From Sulfitobacter brevis (GTDB lineage Bacteria; Pseudomonadota; Alphaproteobacteria; Rhodobacterales; Rhodobacteraceae), in NCBI RefSeq assembly GCF_900112755.1, contig NZ_FOMW01000001.1, forward strand, positions 248,001 through 312,000: a stretch of 64,000 bases of DNA. The letters are read 5' to 3'. Below, in pieces: positions 1 through 9,733 of this stretch. The notes beneath the pieces were generated by a model. The model was given only the letters and a program-made list of their open reading frames with translations, did no database searches and had not been told where the DNA came from. The first letter of the stretch is position 1. Each line of letters begins with the position of its first letter. Position numbers and translations under genes: made by a program.

Positions 1-500
1 ATCAATTCGCGCTGGCCACGGCCAATCGGGATCATCGCGTCAACAGATTTCAGGCCAGTCGCCATCGGCTCGTGAACCGATTTCCGTGGGATAATGCCGG
101 GTGCTTTAACGTCGGCGATGCCGCGCTTGGTCGCGCCAATCGGGCCTTTGCCGTCGATGGGGTTACCAAGACCGTCTACAACACGACCCAGAAGTTCATC
201 ACCGATTGGCACGTCCACGATGGAGTTGGTGCGCTTTACGGTATCGCCTTCTTTGATGTCGCGGTCGGACCCGAAGATCACAACACCGACGTTGTCGGAT
301 TCGAGGTTCAGGGCCATACCCTGAATACCACCGGGGAATTCGACCATTTCACCGGCCTGAACGTTGTCCAGACCGTAAACACGCGCAATACCGTCACCGA
401 CGGAAAGCACGCGGCCAACTTCGGCCACTTCGGCTTCTTGGCCGAAATTCTTGATCTGGTCCTTCAGGATCGCAGAAATTTCTGCAGCTTGGATACCCAT
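1..500 (-). CDS. atpA: F1Fo ATP synthase subunit alpha, N-terminal part (cut by window edge)
   Basis: This is the first 166 codons of the alpha subunit of the F1 ATPase, the non-catalytic nucleotide-binding subunit of the alpha3beta3 headpiece at the inner membrane. The translation opens [19 protein letters not shown] and includes the conserved stretch [16 protein letters not shown] and the segment ending [10 protein letters not shown]. The window edge falls just before the expected P-loop. The ATG at 500-498 directly follows the TAA stop of atpH with no spacer, which points to translational coupling in an atpHAGDC operon. Only the N-terminal beta-barrel and the start of the central domain are visible. 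Confidence 0.97.
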   Translation of the reverse strand, partial: MGIQAAEISAILKDQIKNFGQEAEVAEVGRVLSVGDGIARVYGLDNVQAGEMVEFPGGIQGMALNLESDNVGVVIFGSDRDIKEGDTVKRTNSIVDVPIGDELLGRVVDGLGNPIDGKGPIGATKRGIADVKAPGIIPRKSVHEPMATGLKSVDAMIPIGRGQREL

Positions 501-1064
501 TTATCCGACCTCTTTCATGATATTCTGGAGGGAATTGAGCTTCGAGCGGATCGAGGTGTCGATCATCTTGGAGCCCACTTTGACAACAAGACCGCCGATG
601 AGTGTTTCATCAACGGTCGCATTAAGAGTGACGTCTTTGCCGGTTGACGCTTTGAGCGACTTGGCCAGCTTGTCCGATTGCGCCTTTGTCAGCGCCTTGG
701 CAGAGGTAACATCCGCCGTGATCTCGCCCTTATCCGCTGCAATCGTCTCGCGCAGGGTGCGGACCAGTTGCGGCAACACGAACAAACGGCGTTTCTGCGC
801 CATCAGCGCTACCGTGTTGGTCATGGTGGGAGAGAGGTTCATTTTCTTGGCCAGCGCCGCAATGGCACCAGTCTGTTCATCACGCGTATAGATCGGCGAA
901 GCGATCAAAGCGCGGAAATCGTCGTTGCCGAGCGCGCCTTGCAGCGCATCAAGATCACCCTCGATGGCTGAGACACTGCCAGCCTCGCGGGCAATGTCGA
1001 AAACGGCCGTTGCATAACGCTGGGCAATGCCGGTTGAGATCGAAGCGGTTTCGGACACGTCCAT
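501..1064 (-). CDS. atpH: F1Fo ATP synthase subunit delta
   Basis: This 187-residue protein is the delta (OSCP-type) subunit of the peripheral stalk that clamps F1 to Fo. The N-terminal helical domain contains the typical GIAQRYATAVFDIAREAGS segment. The C-terminal half carries the family signature GGLVVKVGSKMIDTSIRSKL, where the conserved GG and DxS are easily seen. Length is normal for alphaproteobacterial delta. It is the first gene of the visible minus-strand operon and abuts atpA, the usual order in alphaproteobacteria, where the Fo genes lie elsewhere. Confidence 0.97.
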   Translation of the reverse strand: MDVSETASISTGIAQRYATAVFDIAREAGSVSAIEGDLDALQGALGNDDFRALIASPIYTRDEQTGAIAALAKKMNLSPTMTNTVALMAQKRRLFVLPQLVRTLRETIAADKGEITADVTSAKALTKAQSDKLAKSLKASTGKDVTLNATVDETLIGGLVVKVGSKMIDTSIRSKLNSLQNIMKEVG

Positions 1065-1160
1065 CCTCTCGTTCAGTCAGGGCCGGAGAATCGCAAGAAG
1101 TCGCGTCACCGGTGTGTTGGCGCGGCTTGAAAAAAGGATCAAGACGTCTAAATCAGGGGC

Positions 1161-1189
1161 GATGTAGCAGACAGGTTCCCGTCCCGCAA
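1161..1189 (-). promoter_or_regulatory. Candidate sigma-70-type promoter for the atp operon
   Basis: On the minus strand TTGCGG (1189-1184) is separated by exactly 17 bases from TACATC (1166-1161). Transcription would start near 1155, about 90 bases before the atpH GTG/ATG region. The hexamers are imperfect, so this is a candidate only. Confidence 0.35.
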
Positions 1190-1370
1190 CACAGTATAGT
1201 GAGGATGCGCATGCCCAAAGCGTTTATTTACTGCCCCGAAGCAAAAGGTGCGGCAGTTTGCCCCGCTTGACCGCGCGCCGACTGCCATAGTCATGCCCGG
1301 TCGATTCCCTCGCCCCGCGTACCCGTCAAAAAAAGTCTCGCGCCTCGTTAAAAAAATCACACGGTCCGAG

Positions 1371-1392
1371 CTTCATTTGGCAAGATAAACTC
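1371..1392. repeat. Dispersed intergenic repeat copy
   Basis: This 22-base element shares CTTCATTTGGCAA and TAAACTC with the copy near 61.8 kb. It lies in the gap upstream of atpH, 28 bases from the 3' end of the methyltransferase-like gene. No hairpin follows this copy. Confidence 0.5.
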
Positions 1393-1419
1393 ATTCGACC
1401 GCAGCCAAGTCCCTGCCAC

Positions 1420-2166
1420 CTAGACCGGTTTGGCACTCGGCTCCGCCATGCCTTCCAACACCCCGATGGCCCGCCGCGCGGGCGATTTTTGCACCTTGCC
1501 CTTGGGCGGATACACCAGCTTAGTTGCCTCGACCATGAACGCCCCGCCTGCCATCATCGTCGGCACATAGCGTCCGATCCGGTCAAACAATCCGGTCGAC
1601 TTCATCCAGACCCGTTTTTGCGAGGGCACCTGATAAAGCGCGCCCATATGCCGCTCGGGTAAAAACTGATGCTTTCTAAGCTGGGTCTCCAGCTGCCCCG
1701 GGGAATAGGGCCGCCCGTAGCCAAAGGGCGTGCGGTCGCGCCGCGCCCAAAGTCCCGCACGGTTGGGCACAATAAACAACGCCCGCCCGCCCGGCCCCAA
1801 GACCCGCCAACATTCTTCCAGCAATTCGCCCGCCCGCTCGGAGGTCTCCAGCCCGTGCAGCAGCACCAGCTTGTCTACGTGGCCAGTCTCGATGGGCCAC
1901 AAGGTCTCTTCGGTCAGAACCGAAGTATTGGGCATGCCCGCGGGCCAAGGCATCACGCCTTGCGGCCCAGGCATCAAGGTAACCACCCGCCGCGCCTCCG
2001 CCAGATAGGGCCGCAACAATGGCGCGGCAAAGCCAAAGCCGACCACCGTTTGGCCCTTGGCCTCGGGCCAAAGCTCCAGCATCCGGTCGCGCAGCGATTT
2101 CTGCGCCGCACGCCCCAAAGCGGACCGGTAATAAAAGTTGCGCAGGTCCTGCACGTCGAGATGCAT
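1420..2166 (-). CDS. Class I SAM-dependent methyltransferase-like protein
   Basis: This 248-residue protein begins [18 protein letters not shown] and carries a degenerate Rossmann methyltransferase core: a motif-I-like [15 protein letters not shown] and the later [17 protein letters not shown], typical of class I methyltransferase strands 4-5. The C-terminal part has the conserved [14 protein letters not shown] segment of a Rhodobacterales family annotated as methyltransferases. I chose the start at 2166 because a longer open frame (to 2253) would run into the divergent gloB gene. The substrate is unknown. It shares a 64-bp divergent promoter region with gloB, a pairing that suggests a link to glyoxal or glutathione metabolism only by position. 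Confidence 0.8.
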   Translation of the reverse strand: MHLDVQDLRNFYYRSALGRAAQKSLRDRMLELWPEAKGQTVVGFGFAAPLLRPYLAEARRVVTLMPGPQGVMPWPAGMPNTSVLTEETLWPIETGHVDKLVLLHGLETSERAGELLEECWRVLGPGGRALFIVPNRAGLWARRDRTPFGYGRPYSPGQLETQLRKHQFLPERHMGALYQVPSQKRVWMKSTGLFDRIGRYVPTMMAGGAFMVEATKLVYPPKGKVQKSPARRAIGVLEGMAEPSAKPV

Positions 2167-2230
2167 TGCAGCTTGTCCCCCATTGCGCCACTCTAGGGGT
2201 GATCCTAGCAATAATGACCGGTGAAACACC

Positions 2231-2998
2231 ATGCTTTTCGACCTCGTGACCATTCCCTGTCTGGCCGATAATTACGCTTATCTGCTGCGGGATCATGACA
2301 GCGGCAAAGTCGCGCTGATTGATGTGCCCGAAGCTGCCCCGATCCTTGCGGAACTGAAAACACGCGGCTGGGAACTCAGCCAGATCTGGCTGACCCATCA
2401 CCACCCCGATCACGTGCAGGGCCTGGCCGAAGTGCTGGAAACCCATCAAGCCAATGTGATCGGCGGCAAGGCCGATGAACACCGCCTGCCGCCGCTCGAC
2501 CGCAAGGTCGAAGAGGGCAATACCATCACGCTCGGCGCGATGGAGGTGCAAGTGCTGGATGTCTCGGGCCATACAGTCGGGCATCTGGCATTCTACGTTC
2601 CGGCCGCCAAAACCGCCTTCACCGCCGACAGCCTGATGGCGCTGGGATGTGGCCGCCTGTTTGAAGGCACGCCGGCACAAATGTGGGAGAGCCTGCAAAA
2701 GCTGATCGCCCTGCCCGCTGATACCACGCTGTGCTCGGGCCATGAATATACCCAGAGCAATGCAAATTTTGCGCTAACGGTTGATCCCGACAACACAGCA
2801 CTTATTTCTAGGGCCAAGGACATCAAAGCCGCCCGCGCCAAAGGGCAGCCCACGGTGCCCAGCCAACTCTCGACCGAACTCGAAACCAATCCCTTTTTGC
2901 GCCCCGCCGATCCCGGCATCCGCGCTACATTGGGGATGCCCACCGCAAGCGACAGCGATGTTTTTGCCGAGATTCGCAAACGCAAAGACAGTTTCTAA
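2231..2998 (+). CDS. gloB: Hydroxyacylglutathione hydrolase (glyoxalase II)
   Basis: This 255-residue cytoplasmic metallo-beta-lactamase-fold enzyme hydrolyses S-lactoylglutathione to lactate and glutathione, the second step of methylglyoxal detoxification. The binuclear metal motif HxHxDH is visible as THHHPDH at residues 55-61. Further ligands are present in SGHTVGH and CSGHEYT. The C-terminal HAGH domain, with its conserved NPFLR and KD segments, matches glyoxalase II rather than the generic superfamily. Length is normal. It is transcribed divergently from the methyltransferase-like gene and is followed after about 190 bp by clpA. Confidence 0.95.
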   Translation: MLFDLVTIPCLADNYAYLLRDHDSGKVALIDVPEAAPILAELKTRGWELSQIWLTHHHPDHVQGLAEVLETHQANVIGGKADEHRLPPLDRKVEEGNTITLGAMEVQVLDVSGHTVGHLAFYVPAAKTAFTADSLMALGCGRLFEGTPAQMWESLQKLIALPADTTLCSGHEYTQSNANFALTVDPDNTALISRAKDIKAARAKGQPTVPSQLSTELETNPFLRPADPGIRATLGMPTASDSDVFAEIRKRKDSF

Positions 2999-3192
2999 AC
3001 GTCTGCCTGCTAACAATCTGCGGGAATCATGGTCAAAATGGCGCGATCACAGCAAATGTGAGCGCTCCAGCAAAGAAATCCCTTGAAGATGGGCCATGAT
3101 CAACCAAACTCTAATACTATGAGGCCATGGTCGGACTGGGCCCTTGATATTCTTCAGTGCCTTACCGACCCCGAATGAAAAGGAGCACGGCT

Positions 3193-5514
3193 GTGCCTTC
3201 ATTCTCGACAACTCTTGAGCAGGCGATCCACGCAGCCCTTGCGCTGGCCAACGCCCGCCGGCACGAATTCGCAACGCTGGAGCATTTGCTGCTGGCTCTT
3301 ATCGACGAGCCCGACGCGGTGCAGGTCATGAAAGCCTGCTCGGTCGATCTGTCGGACCTGCGCGATACGCTTGTTGAATTCGTCGACGAGGACCTGAGCA
3401 ATCTCGTCACCGACGTGGACGGATCCGAAGCAGTGCCGACGGCAGCATTCCAGCGCGTGATCCAGCGCGCTGCGATCCATGTGCAGTCATCGGGCCGCAC
3501 CGAAGTGACCGGCGCCAATGTGCTGGTCGCCATCTTTGCCGAACGCGAATCCAACGCGGCCTACTTCCTGCAAGAGCAGGACATGACCCGGTATGACGCG
3601 GTAAACTACATCGCCCACGGCGTTGCAAAAGACCCCGCCTACGGCGATCCGCGCCCTGTTGCCGGCGCGCCCGAAGCCGAAGAAGAGGCCCAAGGCGTCA
3701 CCGAAGGCGAAAAGAAAGAATCCGCGCTGGCCAAATACTGCGTGGACCTGAACGCCAAGTCACGCGAAGGCGACATCGACCCGTTGATCGGGCGCGAGGC
3801 CGAAGTCGAGCGCTGCATTCAGGTGCTGTGCCGCCGCCGTAAGAATAACCCGCTTTTGGTGGGGGACCCCGGTGTCGGTAAAACCGCCATCGCCGAAGGC
3901 TTGGCGCGCAAGATCGTCGCTGGCGAAACGCCCGAAGTGCTTTCTAAAACCACCATCTATTCGCTCGACATGGGCGCCTTGCTGGCGGGCACACGTTACC
4001 GCGGTGATTTTGAGGAACGCCTGAAGGCTGTTGTGACCGAACTGGAAGCGCATAAGGATGCGGTGCTGTTCATTGATGAAATCCATACCGTGATCGGTGC
4101 GGGTGCCACCTCCGGCGGTGCGATGGATGCCTCCAACTTGTTAAAGCCTGCTTTGCAGGGCGGCAAACTGCGCACCATGGGCTCCACCACCTACAAGGAG
4201 TTCCGGCAGCACTTTGAAAAGGATCGTGCTTTGGCGCGTCGTTTCCAGAAGATCGACGTGAACGAGCCCTCTGTCGAAGATGCGGTGAAAATTCTCAAGG
4301 GTCTCAAGCCCTACTTTGAAGATCACCACGACGTTAAATATACCGCTGATGCCATCAAAACCTCAGTCGAGCTGGCGCACCGCTATATCAACGATCGCAA
4401 ACTGCCCGACTCTGCGATTGACGTGATCGACGAGGCAGGCGCGGCCCAGCACCTTCTTGCCGCCTCAAAGCGGCGCAAGACTATCGGCACCAAAGAGGTC
4501 GAAGCCGTCGTGGCCAAGATTGCCCGCATTCCGGCCAAGAATGTCTCGAAAGACGATGTTGTGGTGCTAAAGGATCTCGAAATCTCGCTCAAGCGCGTGG
4601 TTTTCGGACAGGACAAGGCAATCGAGGCGCTTTCCTCGGCGATCAAACTGGCCCGTGCCGGTCTGCGCGAGCCTGAAAAGCCCATCGGCAACTACCTGTT
4701 CGCAGGGCCGACAGGTGTGGGTAAAACCGAGGTTGCCAAGCAGCTGGCGGATACGCTGGGTGTGGAACTGCTGCGTTTCGATATGTCCGAATACATGGAG
4801 AAACACGCCGTTTCGCGTCTGATCGGTGCGCCTCCGGGCTATGTCGGCTTTGATCAGGGTGGCATGTTGACCGACGGCGTCGACCAGCATCCGCACTGCG
4901 TGTTGCTGCTCGACGAGATGGAGAAAGCCCATCCGGACGTCTACAATATCTTGTTGCAGGTGATGGACCACGGCAAGCTGACCGACCACAACGGCCGGAC
5001 GGTTGATTTCCGCAATGTGGTGCTGATCATGACCTCCAACGCGGGTGCGGCGGAGCAGGCGAAAGAGGCCATCGGCTTTGGCCGTGACCGCCGGACGGGC
5101 GAGGATACCGCCGCGATCGAGCGGACATTCACGCCCGAATTCCGCAACCGTCTGGATGCGGTAATCAGCTTTGCACCGCTGCCGAAAGAGGTGATCTTGC
5201 AGGTCGTCGAGAAGTTTGTACTGCAACTCGAAGCACAGCTGATGGACCGTAACGTCACCATCGAGCTCAGCAAGCAGGCCGCCGCATGGCTGGCTGAAAA
5301 GGGCTATGATGACAAAATGGGCGCGCGCCCTCTGGGACGCGTAATCCAAGAGTACATCAAGAAACCCCTCGCCGAAGAGCTGCTGTTTGGCAAATTGGCG
5401 AAGGGTGGCGTGGTGAAGGTTGGCGTCAAAAAAGACGCGCTTTCCATCGATGTACTCGGCATCGAAAACAAGCGTCTGTCGGGCAACAAGCCGCCCTTGC
5501 TGACAGCTGAATGA
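3193..5514 (+). CDS. clpA: ATP-dependent Clp protease ATP-binding subunit ClpA
   Basis: This 773-residue AAA+ unfoldase feeds substrates to the ClpP peptidase. The N-domain (about 1-150) is followed by D1 with Walker A GDPGVGKT (224-231) and Walker B FIDEIH near 293-298. D2 has Walker A GPTGVGKT (505-512) and Walker B LLLDEMEK (571-578). The ClpP-binding loop appears as IGF near 627-629. I chose the GTG at 3193 because AGGAG sits 7 bases upstream and the protein then opens [15 protein letters not shown], as in the family; the in-frame ATG at 3157 adds 12 atypical residues. The adaptor gene clpS, often directly upstream, is not in this window. Confidence 0.96.
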   Translation: MPSFSTTLEQAIHAALALANARRHEFATLEHLLLALIDEPDAVQVMKACSVDLSDLRDTLVEFVDEDLSNLVTDVDGSEAVPTAAFQRVIQRAAIHVQSSGRTEVTGANVLVAIFAERESNAAYFLQEQDMTRYDAVNYIAHGVAKDPAYGDPRPVAGAPEAEEEAQGVTEGEKKESALAKYCVDLNAKSREGDIDPLIGREAEVERCIQVLCRRRKNNPLLVGDPGVGKTAIAEGLARKIVAGETPEVLSKTTIYSLDMGALLAGTRYRGDFEERLKAVVTELEAHKDAVLFIDEIHTVIGAGATSGGAMDASNLLKPALQGGKLRTMGSTTYKEFRQHFEKDRALARRFQKIDVNEPSVEDAVKILKGLKPYFEDHHDVKYTADAIKTSVELAHRYINDRKLPDSAIDVIDEAGAAQHLLAASKRRKTIGTKEVEAVVAKIARIPAKNVSKDDVVVLKDLEISLKRVVFGQDKAIEALSSAIKLARAGLREPEKPIGNYLFAGPTGVGKTEVAKQLADTLGVELLRFDMSEYMEKHAVSRLIGAPPGYVGFDQGGMLTDGVDQHPHCVLLLDEMEKAHPDVYNILLQVMDHGKLTDHNGRTVDFRNVVLIMTSNAGAAEQAKEAIGFGRDRRTGEDTAAIERTFTPEFRNRLDAVISFAPLPKEVILQVVEKFVLQLEAQLMDRNVTIELSKQAAAWLAEKGYDDKMGARPLGRVIQEYIKKPLAEELLFGKLAKGGVVKVGVKKDALSIDVLGIENKRLSGNKPPLLTAE

Positions 5515-6482
5515 AAATTCGTCAGGGCATTGCTGCCCTGACATTCTCCTGCGCCGGCATCGCCTCGGCGCAGGAGCTTTCTCTCAGTTCCCCCATCGAC
5601 TGCGATCTAACGCGGGACTGCTATATCCAGCAATATGTAGACCGAGACCCATCGGAACGCGCAAAAGACTATCGCTGCGCCCCGCTGAGCTATGACGGCC
5701 ATAAAGGCACTGATTTCGCCTTGGGCTCCCCCATCCAGATGCAGGCAGGTGTCCGCGTGCTCGCAGCCGCGGGCGGTACGGTAACGGGCATCCGTGATGG
5801 CATGCCAGACACCGGCGTATCCGGGTCGGACCCTGCTGACCTCGAAGGCCGCGAGTGCGGCAACGGCGTGGTTATCGACCACGGCGACGGCTGGGAAACT
5901 CAATATTGTCACATGCGCCAGGGCTCTATCGTCGCCAATAAAGGTCAGAAAGTTGTCGCAGGCGATCCGCTGGGAATGGTTGGGCAATCCGGCCAAGCCG
6001 AATTTGCCCATGTCCACCTCTCGGTCCGCCGTGACGGGGCGGTCATCGATCCCTTTGATCCCGAGGGCGCGGCTGAATGTTCTGCACCGCCATTATCGAC
6101 CCTATGGGCAGCCCCCCCGCCCTACCGCGCCGGTGGCTTGCTGGAGGTCGGGTTTGCCGACCACGTGCCCGATTTAGCCACCATCCGGTCCGGCAACGGG
6201 GCGACTGAGGCGCTGTCCACGACCTCCCCTGCGCTGGTGATCTTCGGCTATACCTTCGGCACACGTCAGGATGATGTGATGCTGCTGTCGATCACGGGCC
6301 CTCAGGGCGTGGTCATTTCCGATGCGATCAGGCTGGAGAGAACCCAAGCACAGGCGTTTCGCGCCATCGGCAAACGCCGCGCGTCGACACCTTGGCCAGC
6401 CGGCACGTATACCGGGACCGCTACAATGATGCGGGGCAAGGAAAAAGTCGATCAGCGCATCACAACGAAATTGCTCGAATAA
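5511..6482 (+). CDS. M23 family (LytM-type) peptidoglycan metallopeptidase
   Basis: This 323-residue predicted periplasmic protein starts with a signal peptide ending near residue 20 (SCAGIASAQE). Zinc-ligand and catalytic positions of the LytM fold are visible: H64 and D68 in GHKGTDF, H134 in YCHMRQG, and H167/H169 in AHVHL. All are present, so it should be an active endopeptidase rather than a degenerate scaffold. The C-terminal 140 residues form a less conserved beta-rich extension. Its ATG overlaps the clpA stop (ATGA), so the two are probably co-translated. It ends 14 bp from a convergent MotB-like gene. Confidence 0.9.
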   Translation: MKIRQGIAALTFSCAGIASAQELSLSSPIDCDLTRDCYIQQYVDRDPSERAKDYRCAPLSYDGHKGTDFALGSPIQMQAGVRVLAAAGGTVTGIRDGMPDTGVSGSDPADLEGRECGNGVVIDHGDGWETQYCHMRQGSIVANKGQKVVAGDPLGMVGQSGQAEFAHVHLSVRRDGAVIDPFDPEGAAECSAPPLSTLWAAPPPYRAGGLLEVGFADHVPDLATIRSGNGATEALSTTSPALVIFGYTFGTRQDDVMLLSITGPQGVVISDAIRLERTQAQAFRAIGKRRASTPWPAGTYTGTATMMRGKEKVDQRITTKLLE

Positions 6483-6496
6483 GCCACCAGTACCCT

Positions 6497-8434
6497 TTAC
6501 CTTTCGGTAAATTTCAACTCGATGCGCCGGTTTTGCGCCCGTGACTGTTCGTCATTACCAGGGGCGATAGGTTGATACTGACCAAACCCGTTCGCCGCGA
6601 GCCGGTCTGGCGCGATACCGAGGAAGTTAATCATATACTTCACGACCGACAGGGCACGCGCCTGTGACAGTTCCCAGTTATCGTCAAATTCGCCGGTGCC
6701 GGATAGCGGCAGATTGTCGGTATGGCCATCGACGCGGATAATCCAATCAATCTCTGGAGGAATTTCGCCAGAGATGGTGCGCAGGATATCCGCCACTTTT
6801 GCGATCTCGCCTTTGCCATCCGGCGACAGCACCGCGCCGCCCGGCGGGAACAGCACTTCGGAGGAAAATACAAAACGGTCGCCCTCGATCCGCACGCCGT
6901 CCTGACTGCCCAGAATATCGCGCAACCGCCCGAAAAACTCCGAACGATACTGCTCAAGATCGCGGGTTTGCGCTTCGAGGCGCTTGCGCTCGGCGGCTTC
7001 CAACTCGGCGCGGCGGCGTTGTTCGGCCGCAACACGGGCTAGGGCGGTGTTCAGGTCTGAACCAAGCGACTGAAGCTCGATGTTCTTCGAGGCATCGTTG
7101 GCCGCAGCTAAATCAAGCAACCCTTGCAACTCGCTCAACTGCGCACGCAGGGCTGATACCTGTTGGTTCAACAGTTCGGTTTGGCGCTGCGCCTCGGCTG
7201 AGATTGCTTTTTCCGTCGACAACTGTTGTTGCGCGGCAGCAAGCAGAGCGGCCTTTTTATCCGCCGCAGTGGTGGTGTCTTCCGCCAGCGTCTGTGCGGC
7301 GAGTTTCGCGGCCAATGCTTCGGCCAATTGCGCACGCAGTTGCTCGCGGTCCGCTGTCAGGCCAGCGCGGGCGGCATCAAGCTGCTGCTGCAAGTCCGCG
7401 CGGGCCACTTCTGTGGCGTCTAATTCAGCCTGGGTAGATTGCGCGGTTTGGTCCGTCTGCGCGAGCTGCGCCTTGAGGTCGGAAACTTCTTCACGCAGGC
7501 GCAAGACTTCAGTCTGTGCCCCGGCGTTGGATTGGGCGCTTTGTTCGGCAGAGCCGAGTTTCAAAAGCGCCTCGGCAAGCTGCGCATCCAGATCGCCGCG
7601 CACCGACCTGGCTGCTGCCAGAAGGGTCAGCGTGTCCTCGGCCGACTTGCGCTGCGCCTCCAATGCCAGCGTCATTGCCGTCAGTTCGGCATCAGCGTTC
7701 TGCAGCCTTGCGCGCAAGGCTTCAGCCGCGGCGGCTTCAACCAGACGCGCGGTTTCGGCGGCGTCAAGCTGCTCTGTCGAGGTATCAAGCTGGGTTGTGA
7801 GTTCGGCGACCTGCCCTTCGGTCGCGGCCTTTTCCGCGCGCAAGTCTTCGATCATTGCGTCCAGCGCCTCGCGTTGTGCGGCGGCAAGGCGGGCGGCTTC
7901 AGCCTGCGCATCCATTTCGGAGCGTGCGGCGGCAAGCGCCAGATCAAGCGCTTCCTGTTCGCTAAGCATCTCGGAGGTGCGGGCTTCCAAGTTCTCGACC
8001 TGCCCCAGCGCTGTGTCGCGCTCGTTCAGCAAAGCAGCCACTTGCGCCTCGAAACTGGTAATCTGCGTTTGCGCCCCCGCCAGCGCTGCGGCTTGTCTGT
8101 CGCGCTCTGAGGTCAGGGACGAGATCAGTGCCGCTTGTGTTTCGGCGGTGTCGCGGGCTTGGTTAAGCGAGGCATTCAATGCCCCCAACCGCGCCTCAAG
8201 CTGCGCCGAGGTGCGCTCCTCCAGACCCAACGCCTGCGCCAGCGCGGCAACTTCCCCGGCCAGAGAATCAAGTTCGTTTTCTTGGCCGCTGATCCGCTCG
8301 GTCAGGACGAACTGCACAACCATAAAGATTGTCAGCACGAACATCAGCACCAGCAACAGACCCGTCATGGCGTCCACAAAACCCGGCCAGATCGAACTTT
8401 GAAAGCGGGTGCCCGAGCGTCGCGACAAAGCCAT
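6497..8434 (-). CDS. MotB/OmpA-like peptidoglycan-anchored motor subunit with long coiled coil
   Basis: This 645-residue protein has a single N-terminal membrane helix (about 17-44) with an aspartate at its start, WPGFVDAMTGLLLVLMF (D21), placed like the proton-carrying Asp of MotB, TolR and ExbD. Residues about 45-500 are an Ala/Gln/Glu/Leu-rich periplasmic coiled coil. The C-terminal 135 residues form an OmpA-type peptidoglycan-binding domain, with DGHTDNLPL, WELSQARALSVV and NRRIELKF visible. MotB proper is about 300 residues, so the stalk is unusually long. The gene lies 2 bp after the MotA/ExbB-like gene and is surely its partner. The function of this motor-like complex is not known to me. 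Confidence 0.88.
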   Translation of the reverse strand: MALSRRSGTRFQSSIWPGFVDAMTGLLLVLMFVLTIFMVVQFVLTERISGQENELDSLAGEVAALAQALGLEERTSAQLEARLGALNASLNQARDTAETQAALISSLTSERDRQAAALAGAQTQITSFEAQVAALLNERDTALGQVENLEARTSEMLSEQEALDLALAAARSEMDAQAEAARLAAAQREALDAMIEDLRAEKAATEGQVAELTTQLDTSTEQLDAAETARLVEAAAAEALRARLQNADAELTAMTLALEAQRKSAEDTLTLLAAARSVRGDLDAQLAEALLKLGSAEQSAQSNAGAQTEVLRLREEVSDLKAQLAQTDQTAQSTQAELDATEVARADLQQQLDAARAGLTADREQLRAQLAEALAAKLAAQTLAEDTTTAADKKAALLAAAQQQLSTEKAISAEAQRQTELLNQQVSALRAQLSELQGLLDLAAANDASKNIELQSLGSDLNTALARVAAEQRRRAELEAAERKRLEAQTRDLEQYRSEFFGRLRDILGSQDGVRIEGDRFVFSSEVLFPPGGAVLSPDGKGEIAKVADILRTISGEIPPEIDWIIRVDGHTDNLPLSGTGEFDDNWELSQARALSVVKYMINFLGIAPDRLAANGFGQYQPIAPGNDEQSRAQNRRIELKFTER

Positions 8435-8436
8435 GG

Positions 8437-9660
8437 TCAGCTTTCCCCGTTGCCGGTCCCGTCAGCCGGACGACGACGGTAGTCTGGCGCTTGGCGGCCA
8501 CCCGAGACAGCCTTGGCCAGCAGCGAGATATCCTTGCGCAGCTCTGCCATCGTTTCCTGACGGCCTGCAGAAATCTCTTCGAGGATTCGCAGCATTTGCA
8601 CGTCGATAGAGCGCAGCCGCATCCGGCTTTCAGCGTCCATGCCTTCGCCGTGCTCCTGCGCCTCAAGGAAATTGACCAGCCGCTCTTGGCCCGCGATCAT
8701 CCGTTCCTGCCCCGCAGTCATCCGGTCCAGCGCGTGCACGGTGGTTTCCGAACCTTGCATGCGGTTGGTCATCCGGTCTACGGCATCGGCAAGCTTGCCA
8801 AGTTTTTCATCCACCACCGCGCGACTAACATCGGACTGGACGAATATCTGCTGCAGCGTTTCCATTTGCTCGGCCATGTGATCGACCATACCCGCCATCA
8901 CATGCTGCTCGCCGCTGCCTTCCTCGCCTGTGCTGAACCCGATGCGGGTGATCGAGCTGAGCCAGTCCTCAAGCTCCTGATAAAAACGATTCTGCCCGTG
9001 GCCCGCAAAAAGCTCCAACAGGCCCACGACCAGTGACCCAGCCAAGCCCAACAGCGACGAGCCAAAGGCCACGCCCATGCCGCCCAATTGCGCCTCCAGC
9101 CCGGTCATCAAGCGGCCAAAGACATCAACGCCGTCATCCCCCTCCATCGGGGCGAGGCTGCGGATCGTGTCGACAACAGCGGGGACTGTCGTCGCGAGCC
9201 CATAGAACGTCCCCAAAAGGCCGAGGAAAATCAGCATGTTGACGATATATCGGGTGATTTCGCGAGCTTCGTCGATGCGGCTGGCAACCGAATCAAGGAT
9301 CGACCGTGTCGAAGTGGCGCTCACCTGCATCCGTGCGCCACGGCTGCGCAGCAATGAGGCGAGCGGTGCTAGAAGCTGGGGCGGCGCCGTGTCTGCCTCG
9401 GGCGCTGCGGAGGCGAAATTCTCGATCCAGCGGACCGACCCGATCAGCTGATAAACCTGATAGAAACATGCCAGGACACCCAGCACGAAGACAAAGATGA
9501 TCACCCCGTTCAGATAGGGGTTCGCGACGAAGATCGGAAATACCGAAGGCAGCGCAATAAATGCGCCCACAGCCGTCAGCGCCAGCACGATCAACATCAG
9601 GGTAATCTGACGCACCGGCTGGCTGAATTGTAGTTTCTGCTCTTGGTCTGGCTGCGCCAT
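8437..9660 (-). CDS. MotA/TolQ/ExbB-family ion-channel subunit
   Basis: This 407-residue membrane protein has two N-terminal helices (about 19-44 and 52-75). The MotA/TolQ/ExbB channel core follows: TM3 around FLGLLGTFYGLATTVP (145-160) and TM4 around FGSSLLGLAGSLVVGLLE (199-216). A long cytoplasmic, partly coiled-coil tail (about 220-407) follows TM4. I chose the ATG at 9660 because an AGGAG lies 9 bases upstream; the longer frame to 9744 overlaps the neighbouring gene. Known relatives form pentamers around two MotB/ExbD-like subunits and convert proton or sodium flow into movement. The next gene supplies exactly such a partner. Confidence 0.88.
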   Translation of the reverse strand: MAQPDQEQKLQFSQPVRQITLMLIVLALTAVGAFIALPSVFPIFVANPYLNGVIIFVFVLGVLACFYQVYQLIGSVRWIENFASAAPEADTAPPQLLAPLASLLRSRGARMQVSATSTRSILDSVASRIDEAREITRYIVNMLIFLGLLGTFYGLATTVPAVVDTIRSLAPMEGDDGVDVFGRLMTGLEAQLGGMGVAFGSSLLGLAGSLVVGLLELFAGHGQNRFYQELEDWLSSITRIGFSTGEEGSGEQHVMAGMVDHMAEQMETLQQIFVQSDVSRAVVDEKLGKLADAVDRMTNRMQGSETTVHALDRMTAGQERMIAGQERLVNFLEAQEHGEGMDAESRMRLRSIDVQMLRILEEISAGRQETMAELRKDISLLAKAVSGGRQAPDYRRRPADGTGNGES

Positions 9661-9733
9661 GCGGCCTTGCTCCTGACCCTTTTGTCTGCTCTCGCCGCAG
9701 CTTACACTGAAACGCACCACAGATGCCAAGATT

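Larger units (their letters stand above)
1065..1419. other. Gene-free stretch upstream of atpH
   Basis: These 355 bases lie between the 3' end of a minus-strand methyltransferase gene and the atpH start. I see no convincing coding sequence; a 70-codon minus-strand open frame has no ribosome site or recognisable family. The stretch holds a candidate atp promoter (1161-1189) and one copy of a short repeat (1371-1392) that recurs near 61.8 kb. Confidence 0.6.

Noticed and set aside
1148-1360. Small minus-strand CDS of 70 codons upstream of atpH
   Set aside because: It has no ribosome site or recognisable family and covers the candidate atp promoter.
2167-2253. N-terminal extension of the methyltransferase-like gene
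   Set aside because: It would overlap the start of the divergent gloB gene, and the added residues have no family support.
3000-3192. Heat-shock (sigma-32) promoter for clpA
   Set aside because: CTTGAA-like sequence occurs near 3083, but no properly spaced -10 follows.
7080-8402. Plus-strand Ala/Ser-rich open frame of about 440 codons
   Set aside because: It mirrors the repetitive coiled-coil codons of the MotB/OmpA-like gene and is an artefact of that composition.
6497-9660. Zorya anti-phage defence system (ZorAB)
   Set aside because: The MotA/MotB-like pair fits superficially, but no ZorC, ZorD or ZorE effector gene is present, the long extension is on the wrong partner, and the neighbours are housekeeping genes.
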